Positions 35,149 to 43,424 of a stretch of DNA of 64,000 nt are shown piece by piece. The first letter of the stretch is position 1, and the number at the start of each line of letters is the position of its first letter. The notes beneath the pieces are model-generated. The model was not told the origin of the DNA, searched no databases, and worked only from the letters and a program-made list of their open reading frames with translations. Position numbers and translations under genes: made by a program. The stretch spans positions 60,995 through 124,994 of the forward strand of contig NZ_JAECRZ010000011.1 in NCBI RefSeq assembly GCF_016019955.1, in the 5' to 3' direction. The DNA comes from Thiosulfatihalobacter marinus (lineage in GTDB: Bacteria; Pseudomonadota; Alphaproteobacteria; Rhodobacterales; Rhodobacteraceae).

Positions 35149-36135
35149 ATGCCAAAGCAACGTCTGAGTGTTGTCGTTTCGCGACGCTTGCCCGAAGCCG
35201 TGGAAACCCGGCTGTCGGAACTCTTTGACGTGACGTTGCGGGACGACGACACACCGATGTCGCGCGAAGAGCTGGTGGCGGCGGTCAAGGAGGCCGATGT
35301 TCTGGTGCCAACCCTTTCGGACAAGATCGACCGGTCGCTGATCGCGCAGGCCGGGGAGCGGCTGAAGCTGATCGCCAATTACGGCGCGGGGGTGGATCAT
35401 ATCGATGTCGCCACGGCACGCGAACGCGGTGTTCTGGTTTCGAATACGCCGGGTGTGTCGGCCGATGACACGGCAGACATGGCTTTGGCGCTGATCCTGG
35501 GGGTGACGCGGCGAATCCCGGAGGGGCTGCAACGGATGCAGAGTGGCAAATGGGACGGCTGGGCGCCGACGGCATTTCTGGGCCACCGGGTAAGTGGCAA
35601 GCGGCTGGGCATTCTGGGCATGGGCCGGATCGGAACGGCCGTGGCCCGGCGCGCGCGTGCCTTTGGAATGCAGATCCATTACCACAACCGCCGCCGCCTG
35701 CGCCCCGAGATCGAAGAGCAATACGAGGCAACCTATTGGGAAAGCCTGGACCAGATGCTGGCACGGATGGACGTGATTTCGGTCAATTGCCCGCACACGC
35801 CTTCCACCTTTCATCTGTTGAACGCGCGGCGGTTGAAGCTGCTCAAACCCGGTGCGGTGATCGTGAACACGTCGCGCGGCGAAGTGATCGACGAAAACGC
35901 CATGGTGCGGATGCTGAAAGCCGGGGATATCGCCGGGGCGGGGCTGGACGTGTATGAGCACGGGGCGGAGATACATCCCGATCTGCGCGGTTTGGCGAAC
36001 GTGGTGCTGTTGCCGCATATCAGCTCGGCCACTCTGGAGGGCCGTACCGAGATGGGCGAGAAGGTGATCATCAACATCAAGACATTTGACGACGGCCACC
36101 GCCCGCCCGATCTGGTGGTTCCGGCGATGTTGTAG
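35149..36135 (+). CDS. D-2-hydroxyacid dehydrogenase (glyoxylate/hydroxypyruvate reductase-like)
   Basis: 328 residues. Substrate-loop NYGAGVDHIDVATA, NAD(P) motif GILGMGRIGTAVARRA, catalytic Arg in NTSRGEVID, Glu in DVYEHG and His in LLPHISSAT, all in family order. It reduces glyoxylate, hydroxypyruvate or a related 2-oxoacid. HNRRRLRP after the beta2 strand (basic residues) would fit NADPH preference. The following 2'-5' RNA ligase-like gene begins 20 nt downstream, so the two are probably cotranscribed. Confidence 0.93.
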   Translation: MPKQRLSVVVSRRLPEAVETRLSELFDVTLRDDDTPMSREELVAAVKEADVLVPTLSDKIDRSLIAQAGERLKLIANYGAGVDHIDVATARERGVLVSNTPGVSADDTADMALALILGVTRRIPEGLQRMQSGKWDGWAPTAFLGHRVSGKRLGILGMGRIGTAVARRARAFGMQIHYHNRRRLRPEIEEQYEATYWESLDQMLARMDVISVNCPHTPSTFHLLNARRLKLLKPGAVIVNTSRGEVIDENAMVRMLKAGDIAGAGLDVYEHGAEIHPDLRGLANVVLLPHISSATLEGRTEMGEKVIINIKTFDDGHRPPDLVVPAML

Positions 36136-36155
36136 GTACCGCGCGGGGCGGGGGA

Positions 36156-36719
36156 ATGCGTGCTTTCGTGGCCGTATCGCTGCCCGCGCCGCTGGTGGAG
36201 GCGATCGCGGCGTTGCAGGCGCGGATGCCCGCGGGGCGGCCGGTGCCGGAAAACAACCTGCACCTGACGTTGGCCTTCCTGGGGGATCAGCCGCAATCCG
36301 TCCTGGAGGATTTTCACGAAGCCCTGGCGAGCATGACCGCCGCGTCGTTTCCGTTGCATTTGAAGGGGTTGGACGTGATGGGCGGCGCCGTGCCCAAGGT
36401 GTTGTGCCTGCGTGCCGATCCCGATCCGGCGCTGATGGCCCTGCACGACAGGGTGCGCAATGCGGCGCGGGTGGCCGGGATATCATTGGAGCGGCGGCGG
36501 TTTCGCCCGCATGTCACCATCGCGCGGTTTCGCGCCGGTCAGGGGGCGGGTGACGGGGCGCGGCTGCGAAAGCTGTTGGGATTGGGGGCGGATGTGGCGA
36601 TGGGGCCGTACAAGGCCCACAGCTTCGGGCTGTATGAATCGGTGCTGATGCCGGATCGTGCCGTGCATCATCTTCTGGCCGATTACCCGTTGCCGGATTT
36701 TGGAAATCCGGCGGGCTGA
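36156..36719 (+). CDS. thpR: ThpR-like RNA 2',3'-cyclic phosphodiesterase (2'-5' RNA ligase family)
   Basis: 187 residues, the usual size. The two HxTx catalytic motifs are HLTL (in NNLHLTLAFLGDQ) and HVTI (in FRPHVTIARF). The family opens 2',3'-cyclic phosphates on RNA; its cellular substrate is not well defined. The last coding segment folds into a hairpin at 36692-36712. The start MRAFVAVSLP is typical of the family. Confidence 0.93.
   Translation: MRAFVAVSLPAPLVEAIAALQARMPAGRPVPENNLHLTLAFLGDQPQSVLEDFHEALASMTAASFPLHLKGLDVMGGAVPKVLCLRADPDPALMALHDRVRNAARVAGISLERRRFRPHVTIARFRAGQGAGDGARLRKLLGLGADVAMGPYKAHSFGLYESVLMPDRAVHHLLADYPLPDFGNPAG
36692..36712 (+). terminator. Hairpin at the 3' end of the thpR-like gene
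   Basis: Arms GCCGGATTT (36692-36700) and AAATCCGGC (36704-36712), loop TGG, inside the final codons. No T-run follows, so termination is uncertain. Confidence 0.4.
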
Positions 36720-36760
36720 CCTAAGCTTGGCGCGTAGTTCACGGGCCGGGAGGGATTCGC

Positions 36761-38530
36761 ATGACACGCTGGATAGTGGCCGGGGCACTGGCGCTTGGGC
36801 TGGTCCACGGGGCGGTGGCGCAAGAGGCCGCGGATGGGGTGGCGCCGGAGGCGGCGACACGGCTGGGAACCATCGTGCCCGACACGCTGCGGCCGGCCCT
36901 GCGGGCCAAGGCGGACGGCAGGCCGGTGGAAGCGCCCGAGTGGATGATCGCGGCGGCGCATCCGCTGGCGGTGGAGGCCGGGGCCGAGGTGCTGCGCCGG
37001 GGCGGGACGGCGGCGGATGCCATGGTGTCGGTGCAGGCGGTGCTGGGGTTGGTCGAGCCGCAAAGCTCGGGCCTGGGTGGCGGCGCGTTCCTTGTTTATT
37101 TCGACGCCGGTACCGGGCGGCTGACCACGCTGGACGGGCGGGAAACCGCGCCGCTGGCCGCTGGCCCGCGCCTGTTTCAGGACGCGGACGGCCAGCCGCT
37201 GAAATTCTTTGACGCCGTGATCGGCGGGCGCAGCGTGGGCGTGCCGGGGACGCCGATGCTGATGCAGGAGGCGCATCGGCGCTGGGGGCGCAGCGTTTGG
37301 TCAGGCCTGTTTGACAAGGCCATTGCGCTGGCCCAGGGCGGATTTGCCGTATCGCCCCGGATGGCGGCATCTGTTGCGGGCGATGCCGAGCGGCTGGCGT
37401 TGAACCCACGCACGGCGGCGTATTTCCTGCCGGGGGGCGTGCCGTTGCAGGCCGGGCAAATGCTGGTCAATCGACCTTATGCGCGGTCCCTGCGCATCCT
37501 GGCGGCGCAGGGGGCGGCGCCCTTTTATACCGGAGACATTGCGGTGGATATTGTCGGGGCGGTGCGCAATGCGCGCAATCCGGGGCTGTTGCGGGGCATC
37601 GATCTGGCGCTTTACCGGGTCAGGGAGCGCCCGGCGGTCTGTGCCGATTATCGCGAATACGATGTGTGCGGCATGGGACCGCCGTCTTCCGGCGGGCTGA
37701 CGGTGGGGCAGATCCTGGGGCTGGTGGCGCCGTTCGATCTGGCGGCCCTGGGGCCGGACAATGCCGAAAGCTGGCGGCTGATCGGCGAGGCGTCGCGGCT
37801 CGCCTTTGCGGATCGGGGCCGCTACATGGCCGACAGCGATTTTGTGCCGGTCCCGACCAAGGGTTTGCTGGCCACGGAATATCTGGCAAAGCGGTCAGAC
37901 CTGATGCGCGGCGAGCGCGCGCTGGAAGATGTGACGCCGGGCGCGCCCGAGTTCGATCATGCGCTGAACTGGGCCGATGACGACGCGATCGAGCGCCCGT
38001 CAACCTCGCATATTTCGATCGTGGATCGGTATGGCAACGCGCTGAGCATGACAACCACCATTGAAAACGGTTTCGGCAGCCGGGTGATGGTGCGCGGCTT
38101 TTTGTTGAATAACGAGTTGACGGATTTTTCGTTCCGGTCGCATCGGGACGGGGTGCCGGTGGCCAACCGGGTGGAACCGGGCAAGCGGCCGCGCTCTTCG
38201 ATGGCGCCCACCATCGTGATGAAGGACGGGCGGCCCGTGCTGGTGGTGGGCTCGCCGGGCGGCAGCCGGATCATCGGCTATGTGGCCAAGACCATCATTG
38301 CCTATCTGGATTGGGGCATGGATGTGCAGCAGGCGGTGGCGCTGCCGCATCTGGTCAACCGGTTCGGGCCGTTCGACGCCGAGGAGGATCGTCTGACCGG
38401 GGCGCTGGAGGCGATGGGGTTTGTTGTCAATCAACGCGAGCTGAATTCCGGGTTGCACGCGATTTCGGTGGGCCGGATGTTGCGCGGCGGGGCCGATCCG
38501 CGCCGCGAGGGCATTGCCTTTGGCGAATAA
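36761..38530 (+). CDS. ggt: Gamma-glutamyltransferase
   Basis: 589 residues. Signal peptide MTRWIVAGALALGLVHGAVAQ; N-terminal Ntn-hydrolase large subunit (AAHPLAVEAGAEVLRRGGTAADAMV, GLGGGAFLVYFD, VPGTPML). The autocleavage/nucleophile Thr415 is in RPSTSHISIVD, followed by MTTTIENGFGSRV, GFLLNNELTDFS and VVGSPGGSRI of the small subunit. It hydrolyses or transfers the gamma-glutamyl group of glutathione and related peptides in the periplasm. Complete, with no lost catalytic residue seen. Confidence 0.95.
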   Translation: MTRWIVAGALALGLVHGAVAQEAADGVAPEAATRLGTIVPDTLRPALRAKADGRPVEAPEWMIAAAHPLAVEAGAEVLRRGGTAADAMVSVQAVLGLVEPQSSGLGGGAFLVYFDAGTGRLTTLDGRETAPLAAGPRLFQDADGQPLKFFDAVIGGRSVGVPGTPMLMQEAHRRWGRSVWSGLFDKAIALAQGGFAVSPRMAASVAGDAERLALNPRTAAYFLPGGVPLQAGQMLVNRPYARSLRILAAQGAAPFYTGDIAVDIVGAVRNARNPGLLRGIDLALYRVRERPAVCADYREYDVCGMGPPSSGGLTVGQILGLVAPFDLAALGPDNAESWRLIGEASRLAFADRGRYMADSDFVPVPTKGLLATEYLAKRSDLMRGERALEDVTPGAPEFDHALNWADDDAIERPSTSHISIVDRYGNALSMTTTIENGFGSRVMVRGFLLNNELTDFSFRSHRDGVPVANRVEPGKRPRSSMAPTIVMKDGRPVLVVGSPGGSRIIGYVAKTIIAYLDWGMDVQQAVALPHLVNRFGPFDAEEDRLTGALEAMGFVVNQRELNSGLHAISVGRMLRGGADPRREGIAFGE

Positions 38531-38571
38531 GCGGTGTTCAACGGAGGACGCCATTCAAGGGGAGAACGAGC

Positions 38572-39969
38572 ATGGGCCAGGCGACCGATCTGCCGCGCAA
38601 CGAGGCGGGAATTGCCGCCGCGCTGGGCATTCTGAAGCAGCGTTTCGGGGAAAAGTTCCAGACCGGGCAGTCGGTACGCGAACAGCACGGGCATACGACC
38701 ACATGGATCAGGACACAGGCGCCGGATGCAGTGGTGTTTGCCCGTTCCACCGCGCAAGTGGCCGAGATCGTCAAGGTTTGCGCCGACCACAAGGTGCCGG
38801 TGATCGCCTATGGCACGGGCACGTCGCTGGAGGGGCATGTGAATGCGCCGGCGGGCGGGGTGTGCATCGATCTGAGCGAGATGAACGAGATCCTGGCCGT
38901 GAATGGCGAAGACCTGGATTGTGTGGTGCAGCCGGGGGTCACGCGCGAGCAGCTGAACACCTATCTGCGCGACAGGGGGCTGTTTTTTCCGATCGATCCC
39001 GGGGCGAATGCGTCGCTGGGCGGGATGGCCTCGACCCGGGCCAGCGGCACGAATGCGGTGCGCTATGGCACGATGAAGGACAATGTGCTGGCGCTGGAGG
39101 TGGTTCTGCCCTCGGGCGAGGTGATCACCACCGCCAGCCGGGCCAGGAAATCCAGCGCCGGGTATGATCTGACGCGGCTGATGATCGGGTCCGAAGGCAC
39201 GCTGGGCATCATTACCCAGATCACGCTGCGGCTTCAGGGTATTCCCGAGGCGATGTCTTCGGCGCGGTGTTCGTTCGAAACGGTGGATGCGGCCTGTCAG
39301 GCGGTGATGGCCACGATCCAGTACGGCATTCCGGTGGCGCGGATCGAATTGCTGGATGCCAAAAGCGTGGGCGCGGCCAATGCTTATTCCGGGCTGGACC
39401 TGCCGGAAACGCCGCTGTTGTTGCTGGAGTTTCACGGATCGCAAAGCGCCGTGGCCGAGCAGGCCGAGATGTTCGGCGACATTGCCGAGGAGTTTGGTGG
39501 CAGCGGGTTCGAATGGACGACGCGGGCCGAGGAGCGCACCAGGCTGTGGCAGGCGCGACACGATATGTATTGGGCGTCGATGGCGCTGCGGCCCGGCGCC
39601 AAGGGGATTTCCACCGATGTCTGTGTGCCGATATCACGGCTGGCCGAATGCGTGACGGCCGCGCAGGACAAGGCGGCCGAGCTGGGCCTGTTGTCGCCTC
39701 TGGTGGGCCATGTGGGGGACGGGAATTTCCACATGCTGCCGCTGATCGACATGGCGGATGAAGACGAGGTGGCACGGGCGGAATCCTTTGTTTCGTGGCT
39801 GAACGATCTGGCGATTTCCATGGAGGGCACCTGCACCGGCGAACACGGGATCGGGCAGGGCAAGAAGCCCTATCTGGTGCGTGAACTGGGCGCGGCGGTG
39901 GATGTGATGGCGGCCATCAAGCGCGCGATCGACCCGGACAATATCATGAACCCGGGCAAGATCATCTGA
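38572..39969 (+). CDS. FAD-linked oxidase, D-lactate dehydrogenase/glycolate oxidase type
   Basis: 465 residues of the VAO/LDHD family. FAD-binding PCMH domain (VPVIAYGTGTSLEGHVNAPAGGVCID; FFPIDPGANASLGGMASTRASGTNAVRYG) followed by a C-terminal FAD-oxidase domain ending GEHGIGQGKKPYL...IKRAIDPDNIMNPGKI. The active-site His region GHVGDGNFH is present. It oxidises a D-2-hydroxy acid and passes electrons on. ATG 38572 follows GGGGAGAA. It lies 41 nt after ggt. Confidence 0.93.
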   Translation: MGQATDLPRNEAGIAAALGILKQRFGEKFQTGQSVREQHGHTTTWIRTQAPDAVVFARSTAQVAEIVKVCADHKVPVIAYGTGTSLEGHVNAPAGGVCIDLSEMNEILAVNGEDLDCVVQPGVTREQLNTYLRDRGLFFPIDPGANASLGGMASTRASGTNAVRYGTMKDNVLALEVVLPSGEVITTASRARKSSAGYDLTRLMIGSEGTLGIITQITLRLQGIPEAMSSARCSFETVDAACQAVMATIQYGIPVARIELLDAKSVGAANAYSGLDLPETPLLLLEFHGSQSAVAEQAEMFGDIAEEFGGSGFEWTTRAEERTRLWQARHDMYWASMALRPGAKGISTDVCVPISRLAECVTAAQDKAAELGLLSPLVGHVGDGNFHMLPLIDMADEDEVARAESFVSWLNDLAISMEGTCTGEHGIGQGKKPYLVRELGAAVDVMAAIKRAIDPDNIMNPGKII

Positions 39970-40083
39970 CGGGCAATGGATGGCGGCGGTTTGTAAGGGA
40001 TTCGGTGTCCGTTGCATTGCGAATGCGCGTGCGCGCCCCCATCTGGAAAGCTATGCGCATGACACAGGAAAAAAGGGTGCCCG

Positions 40084-41151
40084 ATGGACGGTAAGGAAAT
40101 CAAGGTGGATACGGCGCAGCCGGTTCTGGTGACGGGGGCGACCGGCTATGTCGCCGGGTGGGTTGTCAAACGGCTGCTTGAGGCCGGTGCAACGGTGCAC
40201 GCGCCGGTGCGGGACCCGGACAATACCGCAAAGATCGCGCATCTTGTTGACATCGCCGAGCAATGCCCGGGCACGATCCGGTTCTTCCGGGCGGATCTGC
40301 TGGAGCCGGGATCGTATGGCGAGGCCATGGCGGGCTGTGGCGTGGTGTTCCACACCGCCTCGCCCTTTACGGTGAATGTCGACGATCCGCAAAAGGAACT
40401 GATCGACCCGGCGGTGAACGGCACGCGCAATATCCTGGACGAGGCCAACCGGCAGGACAGCGTGACCCGCGTGGTGCTGACCAGCTCCTGTGCCGCGATC
40501 TACACGGATGCCCGGGACACGGTGGACGCGCCGGGCCAGAAGATCACCGAAGATGTGTGGAACACGACCGCGACCATGGCGTATCAGCCCTATTCGCTGT
40601 CCAAGACGCTGGCCGAAAAGGCCGCCTGGGAGATGGCGGGCGCACAGGATCGCTGGAAGCTGGTGGTGGTGAATCCGTCGCTGGTGGTGGGGCCGTCCTT
40701 GCAGGACAAGCCGACCTCGGAGAGCTTTTCGCTGTTGCGGATGCTGGGCGACGGATCGATGAAGATGGGGGCGCCCCGTATGAGTTTTGGCGCGGTGGAC
40801 GTGCGCGATCTGGCGCAGGCACATCTGGCCGCCGCCTATCTGCCGGATGCCGAGGGGCGGCATATCGTGTCGGGCAGCGAAACCGACTTTCTGGAGATGG
40901 GGCTGTTGCTGCGGCCCAAATTCGGGGAGGACTATCCCCTGCCCAAACGGGCATTGCCAAAATGGCTGGTCTGGCTGGTGGGGCCGTCGCAGGGGATAGA
41001 CCGCAAATATGTGAGCCGGAATGTGAATGTGCCGTGGCGGGCGGACAATTCCAAAAGCCGCACGGCGCTGGGGATGAGCTATCGTCCTTTGCAGGACAGT
41101 CTGGAAGAGATGTTTGCCAAGATGATCGGCGACGGGTGGTTTGCAAAGTGA
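40084..41151 (+). CDS. NAD-dependent epimerase/dihydroflavonol-reductase-like SDR
   Basis: 355 residues, extended SDR. Cofactor motif VTGATGYVAGWVVKRLL (TGxxGxxG), basic residue in PVRDP after beta2, catalytic Ser/Tyr/Lys as SSCAAIY...YQPYSLSKTLAEK, and VVVNPSLVVGPS. It resembles cinnamoyl/aldehyde reductases. Substrate unknown. Its stop overlaps the GTG start of the DUF1801 gene (GTGA). Confidence 0.9.
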   Translation: MDGKEIKVDTAQPVLVTGATGYVAGWVVKRLLEAGATVHAPVRDPDNTAKIAHLVDIAEQCPGTIRFFRADLLEPGSYGEAMAGCGVVFHTASPFTVNVDDPQKELIDPAVNGTRNILDEANRQDSVTRVVLTSSCAAIYTDARDTVDAPGQKITEDVWNTTATMAYQPYSLSKTLAEKAAWEMAGAQDRWKLVVVNPSLVVGPSLQDKPTSESFSLLRMLGDGSMKMGAPRMSFGAVDVRDLAQAHLAAAYLPDAEGRHIVSGSETDFLEMGLLLRPKFGEDYPLPKRALPKWLVWLVGPSQGIDRKYVSRNVNVPWRADNSKSRTALGMSYRPLQDSLEEMFAKMIGDGWFAK

Positions 41152-41555
41152 CCCAAGGCGCGCCCGCATTCGAACACCCGGGCGTGGCCGCGGCCTTTGA
41201 CGCTTTCCCGCCGGGCGCGCGGGACCGGTTGATGCAGGTGCGGCGGCTGATCTTTGAGGTGGCGGCGCAAACCGACCGAGTGGGGCGGATCGCGGAAACG
41301 CTGAAATGGGGGCAGCCCGCCTATCTGACGCCGGACACGAAAAGCGGTTCGACATTGCGCCTTGGGGTGCCCAAAGGCGGCGGGGCCGCGATTTTTGCCC
41401 ATTGCCAGACCAGCATCATATCGGATTTCGATGCCTTGTTTCCCGGTGCTTTCAGGCTGGACGGAAACCGGGCGGTGCTGTTACCCGAAGAAGGCGCCCT
41501 GCCGGTGGCGCCATTGCGGATGCTGATCCGAAGCGGGCTGACCTATCATCTGTGA
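41148..41555 (+). CDS. DUF1801-domain protein
   Basis: 135 residues starting at GTG 41148, overlapping the upstream gene by 4 nt. The DUF1801 (YdhG-like) core is visible: VAAAFDAFPPGARDRLMQVRRLIFEVA, ETLKWGQPAYLT and a final RMLIRSGLTYH. Small cytoplasmic fold of unknown activity. Translation is coupled to the reductase. The start is chosen by overlap and frame since no ATG is available. Confidence 0.8.
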   Translation: MTQGAPAFEHPGVAAAFDAFPPGARDRLMQVRRLIFEVAAQTDRVGRIAETLKWGQPAYLTPDTKSGSTLRLGVPKGGGAAIFAHCQTSIISDFDALFPGAFRLDGNRAVLLPEEGALPVAPLRMLIRSGLTYHL

Positions 41556-41579
41556 GGGGCGCGGACTGCCCGGTTCCTT

Positions 41580-42389
41580 TCAGCGATACACTTCGTCCTC
41601 GCCGGGAAAGCTGCGGTCTTTGACCTCTTGCGCATATTGGCTGACGGCGCGATCGATGGCGGGGCCCAGATCGCCATAGACCTTGACGAATTTCGGGGTC
41701 CATGCGTTCAGGCCCAGCATGTCTTCGAGTACCAGGATCTGACCGTCGCATTCGGCAGAGGCCCCGATCCCGATGGTGGGGATGGCGACCTGTTTGGTGA
41801 TAAGCGCGGCAAGCGGTTCAACCATGCCTTCCAGCACGATGGCAAAGGCACCTGCCTGGGTGACGGCCTTGGCATCGGCCTCGTGCAGGGGCCAGTCGTC
41901 TTCGTCGCGCCCCTGGGTCTTGAAGCCGCCCATCACGTTGCTGGATTGCGGCGTGAGGCCGATATGGGCCATGACCGGGATGCCGCGTTCGGTCAGGAAG
42001 CGGATGGTGTCCGCCATGCGCGCGCCGCCTTCGAGCTTGACCGCGCCACAGCCGGTTTCCTTCATGATACGCGCGGCATTGCGGAAGGCGATGGCGGGGC
42101 TTTCCTCGTAGCTGCCGAAGGGCATGTCGACCACCACCAAGGCGCGCTGTGTGCCGCGCATCACCGCCTTGCCATGCATGATCATCAGATCCAGCGACAC
42201 GCCCAGCGTGCTGTCCATACCGTGCATCACCATGCCGAGGCTGTCCCCGACAAGGATGAAATCGGCGTATTTGTCGACGATGGCGGCGGTGTGCGCGTGA
42301 TAGGAGGTCAGTGACACGATCGGGTCGCCGCCCTTGCGTGCGGCGATCTGGGGGACGGTGGTGCGGCGGATGGGGGTTTGCGTGCTCAT
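41580..42389 (-). CDS. panB: 3-methyl-2-oxobutanoate hydroxymethyltransferase
   Basis: 269 residues. It makes ketopantoate from ketoisovalerate and methylene-THF, the first committed step of pantothenate synthesis. Metal and substrate residues are visible in [31 protein letters not shown] and the catalytic Glu in LEGMVE. Its ATG overlaps the panC stop by 4 nt. The usual ketoisovalerate supplier ilvD is in the same window. Confidence 0.97.
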   Translation of the reverse strand: MSTQTPIRRTTVPQIAARKGGDPIVSLTSYHAHTAAIVDKYADFILVGDSLGMVMHGMDSTLGVSLDLMIMHGKAVMRGTQRALVVVDMPFGSYEESPAIAFRNAARIMKETGCGAVKLEGGARMADTIRFLTERGIPVMAHIGLTPQSSNVMGGFKTQGRDEDDWPLHEADAKAVTQAGAFAIVLEGMVEPLAALITKQVAIPTIGIGASAECDGQILVLEDMLGLNAWTPKFVKVYGDLGPAIDRAVSQYAQEVKDRSFPGEDEVYR

Positions 42390-43231
42390 GGTGTGACAAC
42401 CCTTTGGTCTATCAACAGAATGTCTCCGAATGCGACGGAGAGCATGATGGCGGTGGGGCCGTCAAGCGGCCCGGTGATCGGGTGCAGTGTTTCGGCGGCG
42501 ACAATATCCAGACCCTGAAGCGTGGCGCGCGGCTCGGCAGCGATCATGGCGGTGATCAGATCGCGCAGCGCCGGAACCGAAATACCGGCGCGGGTGGCGT
42601 CAGCGGCGGCGTCGAGCGCACGCGACAGGACCGGCGCGGCGCGGCGATCCGCGGGCGCAAGGCGCACGTTGCGCGACGACATGGCCAGCCCGTCAGGCTC
42701 GCGCACGGTGGGGCCGCCGAAGATCCGAACAGGCATGTGCAGGTCGGCCACCATGCGTTTGATCACCTGCAATTGCTGGTAATCCTTTTCCCCGAAACAG
42801 GCGATATCGGGCTGCACGATATTGAACAGGCGGGCGACCACGGTGGTGACGCCCCGGAAATGGCCCGGACGCACCTGACCGTGCAGGATATTGGCCAGAC
42901 GGGTGGTTTCGACGATGGTTTCATCGCCCGGCGGGTACATCGTGGCCGTTTCGGGCAGGAACACATGATCCACCCCGGCGGCAGAGAGCATCCCGAGGTC
43001 GCGCGCCTCGTCACGGGGGTAGGCATCAAGATCGGCGGCCTCGCCAAACTGGGCGGGATTGACAAAGATCGACACCACCACCCGGTCAGCGTGGGATTTT
43101 GCCAGCGCGACCAAAGACATGTGCCCGTCATGCAGAAAGCCCATGGTGGGCACCATGGCCACGGTTTCGCCCGCCTTGCGGAATGTCGCAACTGCGCCAC
43201 GGCAGTCGGCAATGGTGCGGCTTGTGTTCAT
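42386..43231 (-). CDS. panC: Pantothenate synthetase (pantoate--beta-alanine ligase)
   Basis: 281 residues. HIGH-type motif FLHDGHMSL (HDGH), [19 protein letters not shown] (KMSKS-side lysine region), and the substrate segment [12 protein letters not shown]. It joins pantoate and beta-alanine using ATP. ATG 43231 gives the family length; an in-frame extension to 43474 enters the divergent promoter region. First gene of panCB. Confidence 0.96.
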   Translation of the reverse strand: MNTSRTIADCRGAVATFRKAGETVAMVPTMGFLHDGHMSLVALAKSHADRVVVSIFVNPAQFGEAADLDAYPRDEARDLGMLSAAGVDHVFLPETATMYPPGDETIVETTRLANILHGQVRPGHFRGVTTVVARLFNIVQPDIACFGEKDYQQLQVIKRMVADLHMPVRIFGGPTVREPDGLAMSSRNVRLAPADRRAAPVLSRALDAAADATRAGISVPALRDLITAMIAAEPRATLQGLDIVAAETLHPITGPLDGPTAIMLSVAFGDILLIDQRVVTP

Positions 43232-43274
43232 GCGCGCGGGTCTCCTCCCAGAGTGGGGACGGGGTTTAACGACG

Positions 43275-43291
43275 TTGCTGCGATGCAGCAA
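43275..43291. promoter_or_regulatory. Inverted repeat in the panC / dehydrogenase intergenic region
   Basis: TTGCTGC-gat-GCAGCAA, 7+7 bp, about 44 bp upstream of panC and 134 bp upstream of the divergent dehydrogenase. Possible operator; no regulator assigned. Confidence 0.4.
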
Positions 43292-43424
43292 GGGCTTTTG
43301 CCGCGACGTGGTGTGACGCGCGTCGGTTTCGCGCGATTTTGCGTCGGCTGGACCGTGAGAAATGCATGTAATCGGGTAAGGTTGCGCGCAAGGAAGTTTG
43401 TTGCTCGAGGGAGTCGTGCGCACC